Below are positions 26,284-34,460 of a stretch of 64,000 nucleotides of DNA, piece by piece (within the stretch, counting starts at the first letter, position 1; the number at the start of each line of letters is the position of its first letter). The notes beneath the pieces are model-generated. The model was not told the origin of the DNA. It made no database searches and saw only the letters and a list, made by a program, of their open reading frames with translations. A program made the translations under genes and the position numbers. This DNA comes from Thiobacillus sp. (lineage in GTDB: Bacteria > Pseudomonadota > Gammaproteobacteria > Burkholderiales > Thiobacillaceae), in assembly GCF_030696885.1 (NCBI RefSeq), contig NZ_JAUYRI010000013.1:124001-188000 (forward strand), read 5' to 3'.

Positions 26284-26604
26284 TCAGTTCACATTGACGA
26301 CCACGTACTGGTTGCCAGAGGACTGATAGTAGGTCCCGCCGCACATATGCAGACTGGTGCCTTCGACTACGACGACCGTACAGGCGGGTGGCAGCGTGGC
26401 CACGTAAATGGTCGTCGCGTAGATCATGCGCCGTGTGGTGCGCCGGGCAACGCCGGCGTAGCTGATGGGCGTCGCAGGACGGCCAACGATGGCGTGCGCC
26501 TCCTTGACCACTGACAGCCCCACGAGGCCGCTGCCCGGCTGGTAATCCGCAAAGGCGAAAACCAGCCCGAGCGCCATCATTGCAAGTGTCGATTGTTTCA
26601 TCAT
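26284..26604 (-). CDS. small exported protein, unknown function
   Basis: This is a 106-residue protein. Its start (ATGATGA at 26604-26598) overlaps the stop of the upstream DUF2092 gene, with GGAGG just before it, so the two are coupled. It has a signal-like hydrophobic start (MMKQSTLAMMALGLVFAFAD), followed by a conserved-looking EAHAIVGRPATPISYAGVARRT stretch and two cysteines (PPACTVVVVEGTSLHMC) that could form a disulfide. A protein of this type often follows DUF2092 genes, but its function is unknown. Confidence 0.7.
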   Translation of the reverse strand: MMKQSTLAMMALGLVFAFADYQPGSGLVGLSVVKEAHAIVGRPATPISYAGVARRTTRRMIYATTIYVATLPPACTVVVVEGTSLHMCGGTYYQSSGNQYVVVNVN

Positions 26605-27392
26605 TTGCCCTCCTGCTTGTCCATGATCTCGCCCGTCTCGTCGACCGGGAGCACCTCCACGCTGACCGCTCCCTTGGGTGGAACGAATTTGAACGTGGCG
26701 GGGGTGATGACCGGTTTGGTATTCCAGTTGCTCAGCTGCACGCTGTATTGCGGCGCGCCGGTCATCCATTTGGTGGTGATCACGTATTTCATGGGAAGCG
26801 GCTCGTTGCCCGCCTTCACCCAGATCTGCCAGTCGACCTTGGGGGTGCGGAAGCCGAGGTGGTGCGTCTCGACCCCGCCGACGAAGGCCCGGCCGTAATA
26901 GCCGCTGCTGACCACGCTCGACGTGAGCGCTGCGTAGGAATCTGACAGCAGCAGGTCGGCCCCCGGCAGGGTCAGGCCGGTGCCCTGCTCGATGGCGCGG
27001 ATGGCATCGTCGATGCTGCCTTTCATGTCCTTTTGCACGTAGGCGTTCAGGTTCTTGCCATGCAAGCTCAGCTTGGCGCCGTCGTAGGTCATCACCGCGT
27101 CGGCAAACCGGCCCTGCCGCGTCGCATGGAAACGCGACGGGCGGTCGATCAGCAGGTCAGACCGGGCGTTGAACTGCAATTTCTGTCCTTCGGTGGTAAT
27201 GATCTCGTTGCTGATGTCCGCCGACACGCTGAAGGCCTTGAGGCCAGCCAGGTGCTTGGACATGGCGCGCAGAATCTCATCCGCATCGGCATTGAGCGCC
27301 CCGGCGGCGAGCGCCGGCCCGGCCGATAGCGCGAACGCGGCGGTCAGCGACGCTGCCAGCAGGCCGCGCTTCCATAATGATTCACGTTTCAT
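26601..27392 (-). CDS. DUF2092 exported protein, copy 1
   Basis: This is a 263-residue periplasmic protein (signal peptide ending near ALA-AGA). The DUF2092 fold is related to the LolA/LolB-like lipoprotein carriers. Typical parts are ADEILRAMSKHLAGLKAFSV, TEGQKLQFNARSDLLIDRPSR, FADAVMTYDGAKLSL and the conserved VDWQIWVKAG followed by PLPMKYVITTKW. The carrier-like fold suggests lipid handling, unproven. It is transcribed from box promoter D. A paralogue lies just upstream at 28066-28860. Confidence 0.87.
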   Translation of the reverse strand: MKRESLWKRGLLAASLTAAFALSAGPALAAGALNADADEILRAMSKHLAGLKAFSVSADISNEIITTEGQKLQFNARSDLLIDRPSRFHATRQGRFADAVMTYDGAKLSLHGKNLNAYVQKDMKGSIDDAIRAIEQGTGLTLPGADLLLSDSYAALTSSVVSSGYYGRAFVGGVETHHLGFRTPKVDWQIWVKAGNEPLPMKYVITTKWMTGAPQYSVQLSNWNTKPVITPATFKFVPPKGAVSVEVLPVDETGEIMDKQEGK

Positions 27393-27474
27393 ACTTTCTC
27401 CTTGCCGCATGGGCGGTTGATTAACAACGGATGCGAATTCCAGAACGCGGGTCGAGCCGCGCATGTCTGTCCGG

Positions 27475-27520
27475 AATCTAGTCCGATCAAGGTCTAATGG
27501 AAATGCGACTTTGGTCCAAT
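27475..27520 (-). promoter_or_regulatory. GACCAARGTC-box promoter D, for DUF2092 copy 1
   Basis: Read on the minus strand, the box with core TTGGACCAAAGTCGCAT covers 27520-27503 and the -10 TAGATT covers 27480-27475. A second, inverted copy of the box core (GATCAAGGTCTAAT on the plus strand, 27485-27498) lies between box and -10; no -10 follows it on its own strand. The gene starts at 27392. Confidence 0.72.
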
Positions 27521-27572
27521 CGATCAAGCCGATGCGGCCGCGTGCCCACCAAACCAGACTGATGCCTTGCAG

Positions 27573-27950
27573 CTACCGACGCACCGAACGACGGGCCGGG
27601 CCTGTGTTGCCGATGACGCCCGGCTGGTTGAAGCCGGGATCCCGCACGCCGGCTCCGGGCGCACCGACACCCACCCCCGGCGTGCCGACGTTGCCGATCG
27701 CACCCGGCTGGTTGATGCCCGGATCCCACACACCGGCTCCGGGCGCACCGACGCCGACGTTGCCCATGGCGCCGGGCTGGTTGATGCCCGGATCCCAAGT
27801 CCCGACCCCGGGTGCGCCCACGCCGGCGGTCCCGCCTCTGACGCCGGGCTGGTTGATGCCGGGGTCAACGGCATGAAGCGCGCCCGAAAGCATGGCCGTC
27901 GCCACGCCGATCGCCAGTCCGCCTATCCACTTGTTGCGTTTGATATTCAT
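27573..27950 (-). CDS. exported Gly/Pro-rich protein with four DPGINQPG repeats
   Basis: This is a 125-residue protein with a signal peptide (MNIKRNKWIGGLAIGVATAM, cleavage near LHA-VD). The mature part is almost entirely repetitive: four units starting with DPGINQPG or DPGFNQPG, each followed by 15-20 residues rich in Gly, Val and Pro (AMGNVGVGAPGAGVW-type). No hydrophobic core is evident, so it is probably disordered or forms a beta-helical/extended surface structure. The ATG at 27950 has AAGGAG 8 nt upstream. It lies between the two DUF2092 genes, 116 bp after copy 2, probably in the unit of promoter E. Confidence 0.78.
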   Translation of the reverse strand: MNIKRNKWIGGLAIGVATAMLSGALHAVDPGINQPGVRGGTAGVGAPGVGTWDPGINQPGAMGNVGVGAPGAGVWDPGINQPGAIGNVGTPGVGVGAPGAGVRDPGFNQPGVIGNTGPARRSVRR

Positions 27951-28065
27951 CTTTCTGACTCCTTGCATGAGGGGTGAAGAGCCGCTACGTTTCATCACGA
28001 CCACACTGCCGATTGGTGTCGGATGCGTTCGGTTGATACGCAGGGCGCCATCGAATTCCGCCCGC

Positions 28066-28860
28066 TCAATTGGCCTTGGGCTCGCCGGTGTTCTTCAGCA
28101 CGAATTCGACTTTCTGCAGGCTTCGAGGCGGCTTGAAGCTGAAGGTCCTGGCGTTGAATTTTGGCTTGAGGTTCCAGTTATTCATGACGACCGTGAACTG
28201 GGGCGCGTTGAGCTTGTCTCGCGTGGTGATCACCAGCTTCCGCACCAGGGGATGCTTGCCGTCCTCGATCCAGATCTGCCAGTCGACGTGCGGCGCACGG
28301 AAAGCGAGGTGGTCGCAGCGCACGCCGCCCACCACGCCCTTGCCAACCACGAAGCCCGAGGTCACATCCTGCATCAGGATGTCGTAGGCATTCTTGTAGA
28401 GGAGATCGCCTGCGGGCGCGACGACATCAAGCCTCTCGCGCGCGAAGTCCAGCATCTCCTCAAGCGTTCCAGGTGCGGCGATCGTGGCGTAGTAGTTGCC
28501 GTCGGGGTTGTGCAGGGTCAGCGATTTGCCGTCGTAGTAGAAGACCTGGTCGACCAGGTCGCCGGTGCGTTCCGCACGCAATTTGTTGGGGCGCTCGATC
28601 GTTGCCCTGGCAGTATGGTCGAACTGGATCTTCTGTCCCGAGGCGAGCACAACATCGATGCTGCTTTCCGTGTCCACGCTGAACCGCTGCTGGCGGGCGA
28701 GAAAATCGGTCGACGCTTTCAGCAGCTGCCGGGCCTCCGGAGCGGCTCCGGTCGGCTGCGACAGGGCCGCCTGGGGCAGCGCCGCGGCCAGGAGCAGCGC
28801 AACGGCAGCTGCGCCCCCCCTGCTGAGTCGTGCCAGGTGCTTCATTACGGTCAGTGCCAT
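28066..28860 (-). CDS. DUF2092 exported protein, copy 2
   Basis: This is a 264-residue periplasmic protein, paralogous to the product of 26601-27392. It shares the order EARQLLKASTDFLARQQRFSV, SGQKIQFDHTARATIERPNK, QVFYYDGKSLTLHN, VDWQIWIEDGKHPLVRKLVITT and the C-terminal NARTFSFKPPRSLQKVEF. Signal cleavage is near ALSQ. The start at 28860 is followed by an alternative ATG at 28845; AGGGGG lies a few bases before the first. It is transcribed from box promoter E. Confidence 0.87.
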   Translation of the reverse strand: MALTVMKHLARLSRGGAAAVALLLAAALPQAALSQPTGAAPEARQLLKASTDFLARQQRFSVDTESSIDVVLASGQKIQFDHTARATIERPNKLRAERTGDLVDQVFYYDGKSLTLHNPDGNYYATIAAPGTLEEMLDFARERLDVVAPAGDLLYKNAYDILMQDVTSGFVVGKGVVGGVRCDHLAFRAPHVDWQIWIEDGKHPLVRKLVITTRDKLNAPQFTVVMNNWNLKPKFNARTFSFKPPRSLQKVEFVLKNTGEPKAN

Positions 28861-28924
28861 CACTCCCCCTACGCGAGAAAATCGACAATCATCGCGGCCC
28901 CGACACAGCCGCGCGCTTTTGTTG

Positions 28925-28970
28925 AATATAGCGGTCCCGGTGTGCGCTGCGAATTGGACTTTGGTCTCAT
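28925..28970 (-). promoter_or_regulatory. GACCAARGTC-box promoter E, for DUF2092 copy 2
   Basis: On the minus strand the box ATGAGACCAAAGTCCAAT covers 28970-28953 and the -10 TATATT covers 28930-28925. This is the best -10 match of the nine. The start codon is at 28860. Confidence 0.78.
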
Positions 28971-29030
28971 ACAGACCATGCCGAAGCGGCTGACAGGTTC
29001 CCGAGTTCAGTCCCTGGCTGGCGGTGTCGT

Positions 29031-29062
29031 GAAAAAAAAGCGCGGGCTGATGCCCGCGCTTC
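29031..29062 (-). terminator. rho-independent terminator
   Basis: Read on the minus strand, AAGCGCGGGC, a 4-nt loop and GCCCGCGCTT are followed by a run of eight T (plus-strand A-run at 29032-29039). It lies 25 bp after the DUF3313 gene at 29087 and closes the four-gene unit that starts at promoter F. Confidence 0.9.
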
Positions 29063-29086
29063 TTCACCCCAAGAGCGGGGGAACGA

Positions 29087-29902
29087 TCACTTGCCTGACG
29101 TCACGCCACGCAGGTCGGCGAAGCGCTGCGCCACCAGCATCGACCATTGGTCGAATGCGTTTTTCGCGTAGGACCAGGACTGGAACGAACCCATGTAGCC
29201 GCTCGCCCAGGTGCTGACCGCATTGCCATCCATCTCCGCCGCGTACTTGCGGCCGACTGTAGTGTCGCGGCACTCGCCGAGCACCGCGCCCGAGGTGGCA
29301 TCGAGGAACTGCATTTCCATGCCCGTTTCGCCGAGGTAGGGCGTCGAGCCTGCAGGGCCACCCTTCGCCACGCCCGAACCCGCCTCGGCAACGAAGCCGT
29401 AGGGGATCAGCGTGCCGGCTACGCTGCGTTTGACATCGGTCGGCTTCAGGCTGGTGAGCGCAACGGCAATCATGATCGTCCCGGGTTCGGGCGCGGCGAC
29501 CACCTTCATCTGCGGCTTGAGGGCATTGACCAGCGCATCCTGGAAATAATCGGTCAGCTTTTTCAGGTCGGACGGATCGACAAGAGTTTCCTTGCCATCG
29601 CTGGGCTTGAGCGACACGACAATGCGGGAAATCATCGCCTTGTCGTATTGCCTGGCATTTACGCCTTCGTCACGCCAGCATTCGACCCCATCGCCCCAGT
29701 CGGTCTTCCTGAGACGATCATAGTTCGACAGAAAGCCTGAGCGCGTCAAAAACCTGGGGTCGGTCACCGTCACCGCCGCGCCGTTGCTCTTCGCTGCGGT
29801 GACGCCGCTTTGGGACCAGGCGGGTGCCGCCAGCAACATCGCGCCCAGCAGGCCTGCTCCCACGACAAAGGCCAGGCTACATGAGCGTACTGAATGATTC
29901 AT
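29087..29902 (-). CDS. DUF3313 exported protein, copy 2
   Basis: This is a 271-residue protein with a signal peptide (cleavage near AWS-QS). Like the product of 18676-19329 it has the DUF3313 order, here GFLSNYDRLRKTDWGDGVECW, AMISRIVVSLKPSDGK, DYFQDALVNALKP and later LDATSGAVLGECRDT. It is longer by a C-terminal extension (WASGYMGSFQSWSYAKNAFDQW). AAGGAA lies 5 nt before the ATG at 29902. It is the last gene of the promoter F unit and is followed by a clear terminator. Confidence 0.83.
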   Translation of the reverse strand: MNHSVRSCSLAFVVGAGLLGAMLLAAPAWSQSGVTAAKSNGAAVTVTDPRFLTRSGFLSNYDRLRKTDWGDGVECWRDEGVNARQYDKAMISRIVVSLKPSDGKETLVDPSDLKKLTDYFQDALVNALKPQMKVVAAPEPGTIMIAVALTSLKPTDVKRSVAGTLIPYGFVAEAGSGVAKGGPAGSTPYLGETGMEMQFLDATSGAVLGECRDTTVGRKYAAEMDGNAVSTWASGYMGSFQSWSYAKNAFDQWSMLVAQRFADLRGVTSGK

Positions 29903-29931
29903 GAAGTTTCCTTTTGTGATGAATGTTGCGT

Positions 29932-30327
29932 TTACAGCGGCGTGCATGAACCGAACAGCACGTAGGCGCCATCCCGGCTGCTGAAGGTGATGACCATCTT
30001 GCCGTTCGCAGTGTCGAGCGCCATGCTCCAGGCCAGGCCGAGTTCGGTGCCCTGCAGCAGAATCTGGTGTGGCTCCTTCTCCATCGCATTGATTGGCGAG
30101 CTGTGCTTCGGCCCGATGATGACCTTCTTGGCGAAATCGATGCGCATGAAGGCCGGCGCGCCGACATCGTCCGGTATCCCCTTCTCGCACCCTCCGCCGG
30201 CAATACAGTCCATCGCCTCGACCGGCGCGCAGACCAGGGGCCTGGAACCGTCGAAATCGCCGGCCGTTGCCGTGCTGCCGAACGCCAGAACCAATCCCGC
30301 CAGGGGCAGGCGCATCATCTTTTTCAT
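29932..30327 (-). CDS. small exported protein, unknown function
   Basis: This is a 131-residue protein with signal peptide MKKMMRLPLAGLVLAFGSTATA. It has five cysteines (LVCAPVEAMDCIAGGGCEKG, FGSCTPL), suggesting disulfides, and an FMRIDFAKKVIIGPKHSSPI strand pair. Proteins of this look recur in proteobacteria without assigned function. The ATG at 30327 was chosen because AAGG is 9 nt upstream; the ATG at 30336 is too close. Third gene of the promoter F unit. Confidence 0.68.
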   Translation of the reverse strand: MKKMMRLPLAGLVLAFGSTATAGDFDGSRPLVCAPVEAMDCIAGGGCEKGIPDDVGAPAFMRIDFAKKVIIGPKHSSPINAMEKEPHQILLQGTELGLAWSMALDTANGKMVITFSSRDGAYVLFGSCTPL

Positions 30328-30338
30328 GTCCGTCATCC

Positions 30339-30809
30339 TTATTTGATCGTGTAGCCACGGCCTTCCATGCAGGCGCCATAGGCCCGGTAGAAAGTGTTCA
30401 TCTGCTGCTGGCGCTGGGCCTGGGCCTGCTGGTTCTCAGCCTGCTGTTTCTGGCGCGCCCTGCTGCCGCCGCCCATGGTCCCGACGACCGCGCCGATCGC
30501 AGCGCCCTTCCCCGCATCGCCGGCGATGCCGCCGATGAGCGCACCGCCCGCCGCGCCCATCAGGGCGCCGCCCACGCGCTCGCCGCCGCCGACGGCCGGT
30601 CCCGTGTTCTGGGCCGGCGGCGTCTGCGCCAGGACGGCCGGGTCGATGCCTGTGTTCTGCTTGGCCCAGGCATGGCACTCGCCGTCGTCCTTGCCCTGCT
30701 GTTTCGTGCTCTGCCCTTTCGCCGGATAGACGACGGGCTGCTGCGCCATGGCAGAGACGGCCACGCACAAGGCCACCATGCCAAGACTGGTTCGAATCAA
30801 ATTGCGCAT
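30339..30809 (-). CDS. exported glycine-zipper protein
   Basis: This is a 156-residue protein with a signal peptide ending near AMA-QQ. A central glycine-zipper (GGALMGAAGGALIGGIAG and GKGAAIGAVVGTMGGG, residues about 78-118) of the OmpA-like/YMGG type can insert in membranes. A glutamine-rich coiled stretch (RQKQQAENQQAQAQRQQQM) follows, then a tail with two cysteines. The ATG at 30809 has GGAG 9 nt upstream. Second gene of the promoter F unit. Confidence 0.82.
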   Translation of the reverse strand: MRNLIRTSLGMVALCVAVSAMAQQPVVYPAKGQSTKQQGKDDGECHAWAKQNTGIDPAVLAQTPPAQNTGPAVGGGERVGGALMGAAGGALIGGIAGDAGKGAAIGAVVGTMGGGSRARQKQQAENQQAQAQRQQQMNTFYRAYGACMEGRGYTIK

Positions 30810-30894
30810 CTTCAAGTTCTCCAATGGGTATGGTTGGTAAGCTGAGGCCGTCCGCTATGCAACCGTTCGCCGGTTCGATGCGTGGTGGCCGCGC

Positions 30895-31704
30895 TCATTT
30901 CGGGAACAGCAAGGTCACGGCCAATCGGAACCCCCAGCCTTCCGGACCGGCCCCGTCCGGGCTGTCCGCCCAGTAGCGCGCACCGGCCTGAAGGGTGAGC
31001 GGCTGGTTGCCCACCTTGAGCATCTGGCTGACCATGAAGTTGATCGGCACGGACCACTGTTCCGCTTTCCAGTCGTAGGTGGATTCCGTGTTCAGGGTAA
31101 AACTGGTGAGCGTCTTGGTGGTGTAGGACACGAAGGGCTGCAGGAAGGTGGCGCTGATGTCACGGCGGTCGTCGTCGCCGGCCACCGACCAGATGTGGTT
31201 CGCCAGCGCGCCGTAGGTCCAGCCGTTTTCCTGCCTGAGCACCACGGCGGTGGGGCCGAGGCCCCACTTGTCGGCAGTCAGGCGGTCTTCGCTGCCGGTG
31301 GGCAGCAGCAGCACCGGCCCGGCGCCCCAGATCCAGCCGCCCGCGGTCGGCTTTTTGGGCGAGAAGAACAGGCTTTGCGTGATGTCGCCGACCCCGGAAT
31401 CCGTGCCGGCACCGGGGACGACGTCTTCCTGACTGACCAGCGGGACGATGGTGCGCGAGATCAGATTCCAGTCCGCGCCGATCGAGAACGGGATCACCGG
31501 CTGGACGTTCAACTGCCACTTTTCGCCCCGCTCGGCCGGGCCGATGTTCTCGTCGTAGTTGAGCTGCATGGGCAGGCTGATGAGGGCGGCGATCGGGTTC
31601 AGTGCCTGCTTGGCAAGCTCGGCATCGCTTGCCGCAGCCGGCAGGACCGCAAGACCGGCCGACAGGGCAGCCAGGCGAAGGGCCAACAAAGGGGTTCTAT
31701 TCAT
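30895..31704 (-). CDS. outer-membrane beta-barrel-like protein
   Basis: This is a 269-residue protein with a signal peptide ending near AAA-SD. The mature part shows alternating amphipathic strands (WQLNVQPVIPFSIGADWNLISRTIVPLVSQ, given here as WQLNVQPVIPFSIG and DWNLISRTIVPLV), repeated Gly-Trp turns and a C-terminal strand GWGFRLAVTLLFPK. This resembles the transporter-like outer-membrane proteins often labelled neuromedin U-like. The channel or ligand is unknown. It is the first gene behind box promoter F. Confidence 0.78.
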   Translation of the reverse strand: MNRTPLLALRLAALSAGLAVLPAAASDAELAKQALNPIAALISLPMQLNYDENIGPAERGEKWQLNVQPVIPFSIGADWNLISRTIVPLVSQEDVVPGAGTDSGVGDITQSLFFSPKKPTAGGWIWGAGPVLLLPTGSEDRLTADKWGLGPTAVVLRQENGWTYGALANHIWSVAGDDDRRDISATFLQPFVSYTTKTLTSFTLNTESTYDWKAEQWSVPINFMVSQMLKVGNQPLTLQAGARYWADSPDGAGPEGWGFRLAVTLLFPK

Positions 31705-31740
31705 GATCGACTCCAGCCGTAACTCAAGAAGGTGGCGCGA

Positions 31741-31786
31741 ACTGTAATGCGCGCGCCTGTTGCGGGAAATTGGACCTTGGTCCCAT
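31741..31786 (-). promoter_or_regulatory. GACCAARGTC-box promoter F, for the 31704-29087 unit
   Basis: On the minus strand the box ATGGGACCAAGGTCCAAT covers 31786-31769 and the -10 TACAGT covers 31746-31741. The start codon is at 31704, 36 bp downstream of the -10. Confidence 0.74.
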
Positions 31787-31847
31787 AGGCTCAGCGGCGG
31801 ATTCCGCGAGGCCACCCATCCCGACTCGCCTCCGCGCGATTACTCGA

Positions 31848-32417
31848 TCACTTATTCAGATTCAGCTTGGTGAATTTCGTGCCCTTGCCCGACCAGCCGC
31901 CCATCAGGCCTTCCTTGCCGAAGGCGAAGGCGACGACCGCGGATTTCGATTTCAGGGTGTCCGCAGACATGGTGGGGGTCGATGCGTCCACCACCGTGAT
32001 GCCGGCGTCCACGCCCGCGCCCCAGCCGCTGCTGGCGCGGAAGCTGTCGAGCGCTTCCTGGGTCAGGAACAGGAACACGAAGCTGGCCTTCTGGTAACCG
32101 GCCTGGAAGCCTGCGGAGCCCACCTCCATCTTGTAGTAGTCGATGCTCTTGCCACCGACCCTGAGCGCGCCTTCGCCCCATTGCGCGCCGACGACGAAAC
32201 CGACTTTCTTGACGTCGGGCATCACGAGCACGCCCTTGGCGGCGGCCAGATACTCCTCGGCCCCCTTCACTTCTTTCTTGAAGCTCTGCAGCGCGGCATC
32301 GACGCTCGCATCGATGTCCTTGGCACTGCCTGCGTGCGCCGCCACGGGCAACAGGCAGCACGACAGCGCCAGGGCGGCGAAAAAGGCACGGAACGGGGTG
32401 AGGGCATGTTCGATCAT
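31848..32417 (-). CDS. SYLF/YSC84-domain exported protein
   Basis: This is a 189-residue protein with a signal peptide (cleavage near AHA-GS). The SYLF domain (PF04366), known to bind phosphoinositides or other lipids in eukaryotic relatives, is recognised by AAKGVLVMPDVKKVGFVVG, YYKMEVGSAGFQAGYQKASF, VFLFLTQEALDSFRASSGW and the C-terminal GKEGLMGGWSGKGTKFTKL. It probably acts at the envelope. The ATG at 32417 has GGAG 9 nt upstream. It is transcribed from box promoter G as a single gene. Confidence 0.9.
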   Translation of the reverse strand: MIEHALTPFRAFFAALALSCCLLPVAAHAGSAKDIDASVDAALQSFKKEVKGAEEYLAAAKGVLVMPDVKKVGFVVGAQWGEGALRVGGKSIDYYKMEVGSAGFQAGYQKASFVFLFLTQEALDSFRASSGWGAGVDAGITVVDASTPTMSADTLKSKSAVVAFAFGKEGLMGGWSGKGTKFTKLNLNK

Positions 32418-32494
32418 GATCGGGATCTCCAAATGAAAGTGAGGCGCATGCCCCGGACGGGGCACGATGGGCCGGAACTCGGCTGCACGGAACA

Positions 32495-32540
32495 AGCGTA
32501 GGGTTTGGGCGCAGCCGGGTCTATTGGGCTTTGGTCCCAT
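32495..32540 (-). promoter_or_regulatory. GACCAARGTC-box promoter G, for the SYLF gene
   Basis: On the minus strand the box ATGGGACCAAAGCCCAAT covers 32540-32523 (one change in the core, T to C) and the -10 TACGCT covers 32500-32495. The start codon is at 32417. The kinase gene at 32618 diverges from here and has no box in its own orientation. Confidence 0.7.
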
Positions 32541-32617
32541 TCCTGCCCGAAAACCTTGTGGATGACGTTATTGGGTAAACTGGCCGGGTTCCAAACCGAC
32601 GCACGCCAATACACGCA

Positions 32618-34429
32618 ATGAGCGCCCTCCTCGTCCCCAGCCTGTACGCCATGAGCGGCGTCTGCGCCTACGCGGCGCTGCACCATGGCCTCGCCGTGAT
32701 GCAGCGCCGTGTGAGCCAGACCCATCTCCTGTTCGCCGCGCTGTGCGGGGCGGTCATGGCCTACATTCTGGTCAGGGCGGGCGCATACCAGGCGCAAACG
32801 GTCGAGGCACTGGTTGCGCTGCGCAAGTGGGAGGTCGTCGGGGTCTGCCTGATTTACATCATTTTTCCCTGGTTCATCGCCGGCTTCACCGGCGTTCGGC
32901 CGCGCCGGTTTCTGATTGCGCTGAGCGTTTTATGGAGCCTGATTCTTGCCGCCAATTGGATCCTCCCCTACGGCGCCCAGTTTGCCGACTTGCCGACGCT
33001 CACCCATTTCGACCTGCCCTGGGGCGAGCGTGTGGTCGATCTGCGCGTCTTCCAGCCCAGCCTCGTGCACAAGATCGCCTTGCTGGCCATTCTTGCCATC
33101 ATGGCCTTCGGCGTCCATGCGTGCATTGACCAGTACCGGCGCGGTCTGAAGACGCGGGCCCGTTCGCTGGCCTGGGCGCTGGGCCTGTTTTTCAGCTTCA
33201 TCCTGTTCAACTGGGCCGCCAACTGGGGGCTCATCGATTTCATCCATTTGAGCGAGTTCGGCTTCCTCGCCCTGGTGGTGATGATGGACCTGGAAATGAT
33301 GCGGGAGTCGCGCAATGACAAGCGGCGGATGCGTGACGTGCTGGATCACCTGCCGGTGGCGATCTGCCTGAAGGATTTGCGGGGGCGCTTCCAGCTGATC
33401 AACCGCGGCTTCGAGACGCTGTTCCATGTCGACGACGACAACCTTCTGGGCAAGACCGCTTACGACACACTCCCCCCGGAACTGGCGCGACGCTTCCATA
33501 CCGATGAAAAAGAGGCGATCGAAACCGGCAAGGATGTCGAACGTGAGCACGTTCTGGACGGGAGCGGCACGCCGCATATCTATGAAACCCACCAGTTTCC
33601 GCTGCTGCGCCAGGATGGCAATGCCTACGCGGTGTGCGGCGTGTATTTCGATGTCACCGAAGCGCGGCAGAAGGACGAGGCGCTGCACAAGTTTCGCCAA
33701 CAGATCTGGCACACCGACCGCGTAGCGAGCACCGGCGCCATCTCCGCTTCGCTCGCCCACGAGATCTGCCAGCCGCTGGCCGCCATCCTCAACAATGCCC
33801 AGGCAGGTCTGCGCTTCCTCGATCATGACCGGGTCGACCTCGAGGAGATACGCGAGATCTTTCAGGATGTCGTGCGCGACGATAAACGCGCCGGGACCAT
33901 CATCAACGGCTTGCGCGCCATGTTGCAGCAGCAGGAAACCCCCTATGCCGACGTCGATCTGGCCCAGTGCATCGAGGAAGTCCTCGAACTGCTGCACAGC
34001 GAAGTGATCCGCTACGACGTGGATATCGAGCGCATGCTGGAAACGCACCTCACCGTGCGGGCCAACAAGACGCAACTCCAGCAGGTGATCCTCAACCTGA
34101 CGGTCAACGCCCTCGAGGCCATGGCGGAACAACCGGCAAGCGAACGCAAGCTGCGGATCAGGGTGACCCGCGCCGACGGCAAGGCTGTGGTCTCATTCAG
34201 CGACACCGGCATCGGCATTGCGGAAGACATGCTGGACCGGGTATTCGAAGGTTTCTACACGACCAAGCCGCAGGGCCTGGGGGTGGGCCTGGAAGTGTGC
34301 CGCTCGATCATGGAATCGCACCACGGTTCCATCCGGGCCGAACGCAACCCGGACCGCGGCGCCACGTTCCGCTTCAGCCTGCCGCTTGCCGGGGGCGACG
34401 CCGCACAGGCAGGGACGGCCGGCGCGTGA
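32618..34429 (+). CDS. membrane sensor histidine kinase with PAS domain
   Basis: This is a 603-residue kinase. Residues 1-225 hold about six or seven hydrophobic helices, a membrane sensor region without a recognised ligand. A PAS domain follows (about 235-350; DHLPVAICLKDLRGRFQLIN ... GVYFDVTEAR). The dimerisation domain has His381 in SLAHEICQPLAAIL, a pattern usual for kinases paired with FixJ-type regulators. The ATPase domain shows LNLTVNALEAMAE, DTGIGIAEDM and GLGVGLEVC. It is flanked by a receiver-only regulator on the opposite strand and is a strong candidate to control the box regulon. Confidence 0.9.
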   Translation: MSALLVPSLYAMSGVCAYAALHHGLAVMQRRVSQTHLLFAALCGAVMAYILVRAGAYQAQTVEALVALRKWEVVGVCLIYIIFPWFIAGFTGVRPRRFLIALSVLWSLILAANWILPYGAQFADLPTLTHFDLPWGERVVDLRVFQPSLVHKIALLAILAIMAFGVHACIDQYRRGLKTRARSLAWALGLFFSFILFNWAANWGLIDFIHLSEFGFLALVVMMDLEMMRESRNDKRRMRDVLDHLPVAICLKDLRGRFQLINRGFETLFHVDDDNLLGKTAYDTLPPELARRFHTDEKEAIETGKDVEREHVLDGSGTPHIYETHQFPLLRQDGNAYAVCGVYFDVTEARQKDEALHKFRQQIWHTDRVASTGAISASLAHEICQPLAAILNNAQAGLRFLDHDRVDLEEIREIFQDVVRDDKRAGTIINGLRAMLQQQETPYADVDLAQCIEEVLELLHSEVIRYDVDIERMLETHLTVRANKTQLQQVILNLTVNALEAMAEQPASERKLRIRVTRADGKAVVSFSDTGIGIAEDMLDRVFEGFYTTKPQGLGVGLEVCRSIMESHHGSIRAERNPDRGATFRFSLPLAGGDAAQAGTAGA

Positions 34430-34460
34430 ACGTCAGGGCCGCGCTGGCCCAGGCATTCTC

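Noticed and set aside
25949-26344. 131-codon minus-strand frame and overlapping plus-strand frames in the gap before the DUF2092 genes
   Set aside because: There is no ribosome site, no motif, an arginine-rich random look, and it runs into a real gene. I kept the region as a gap.
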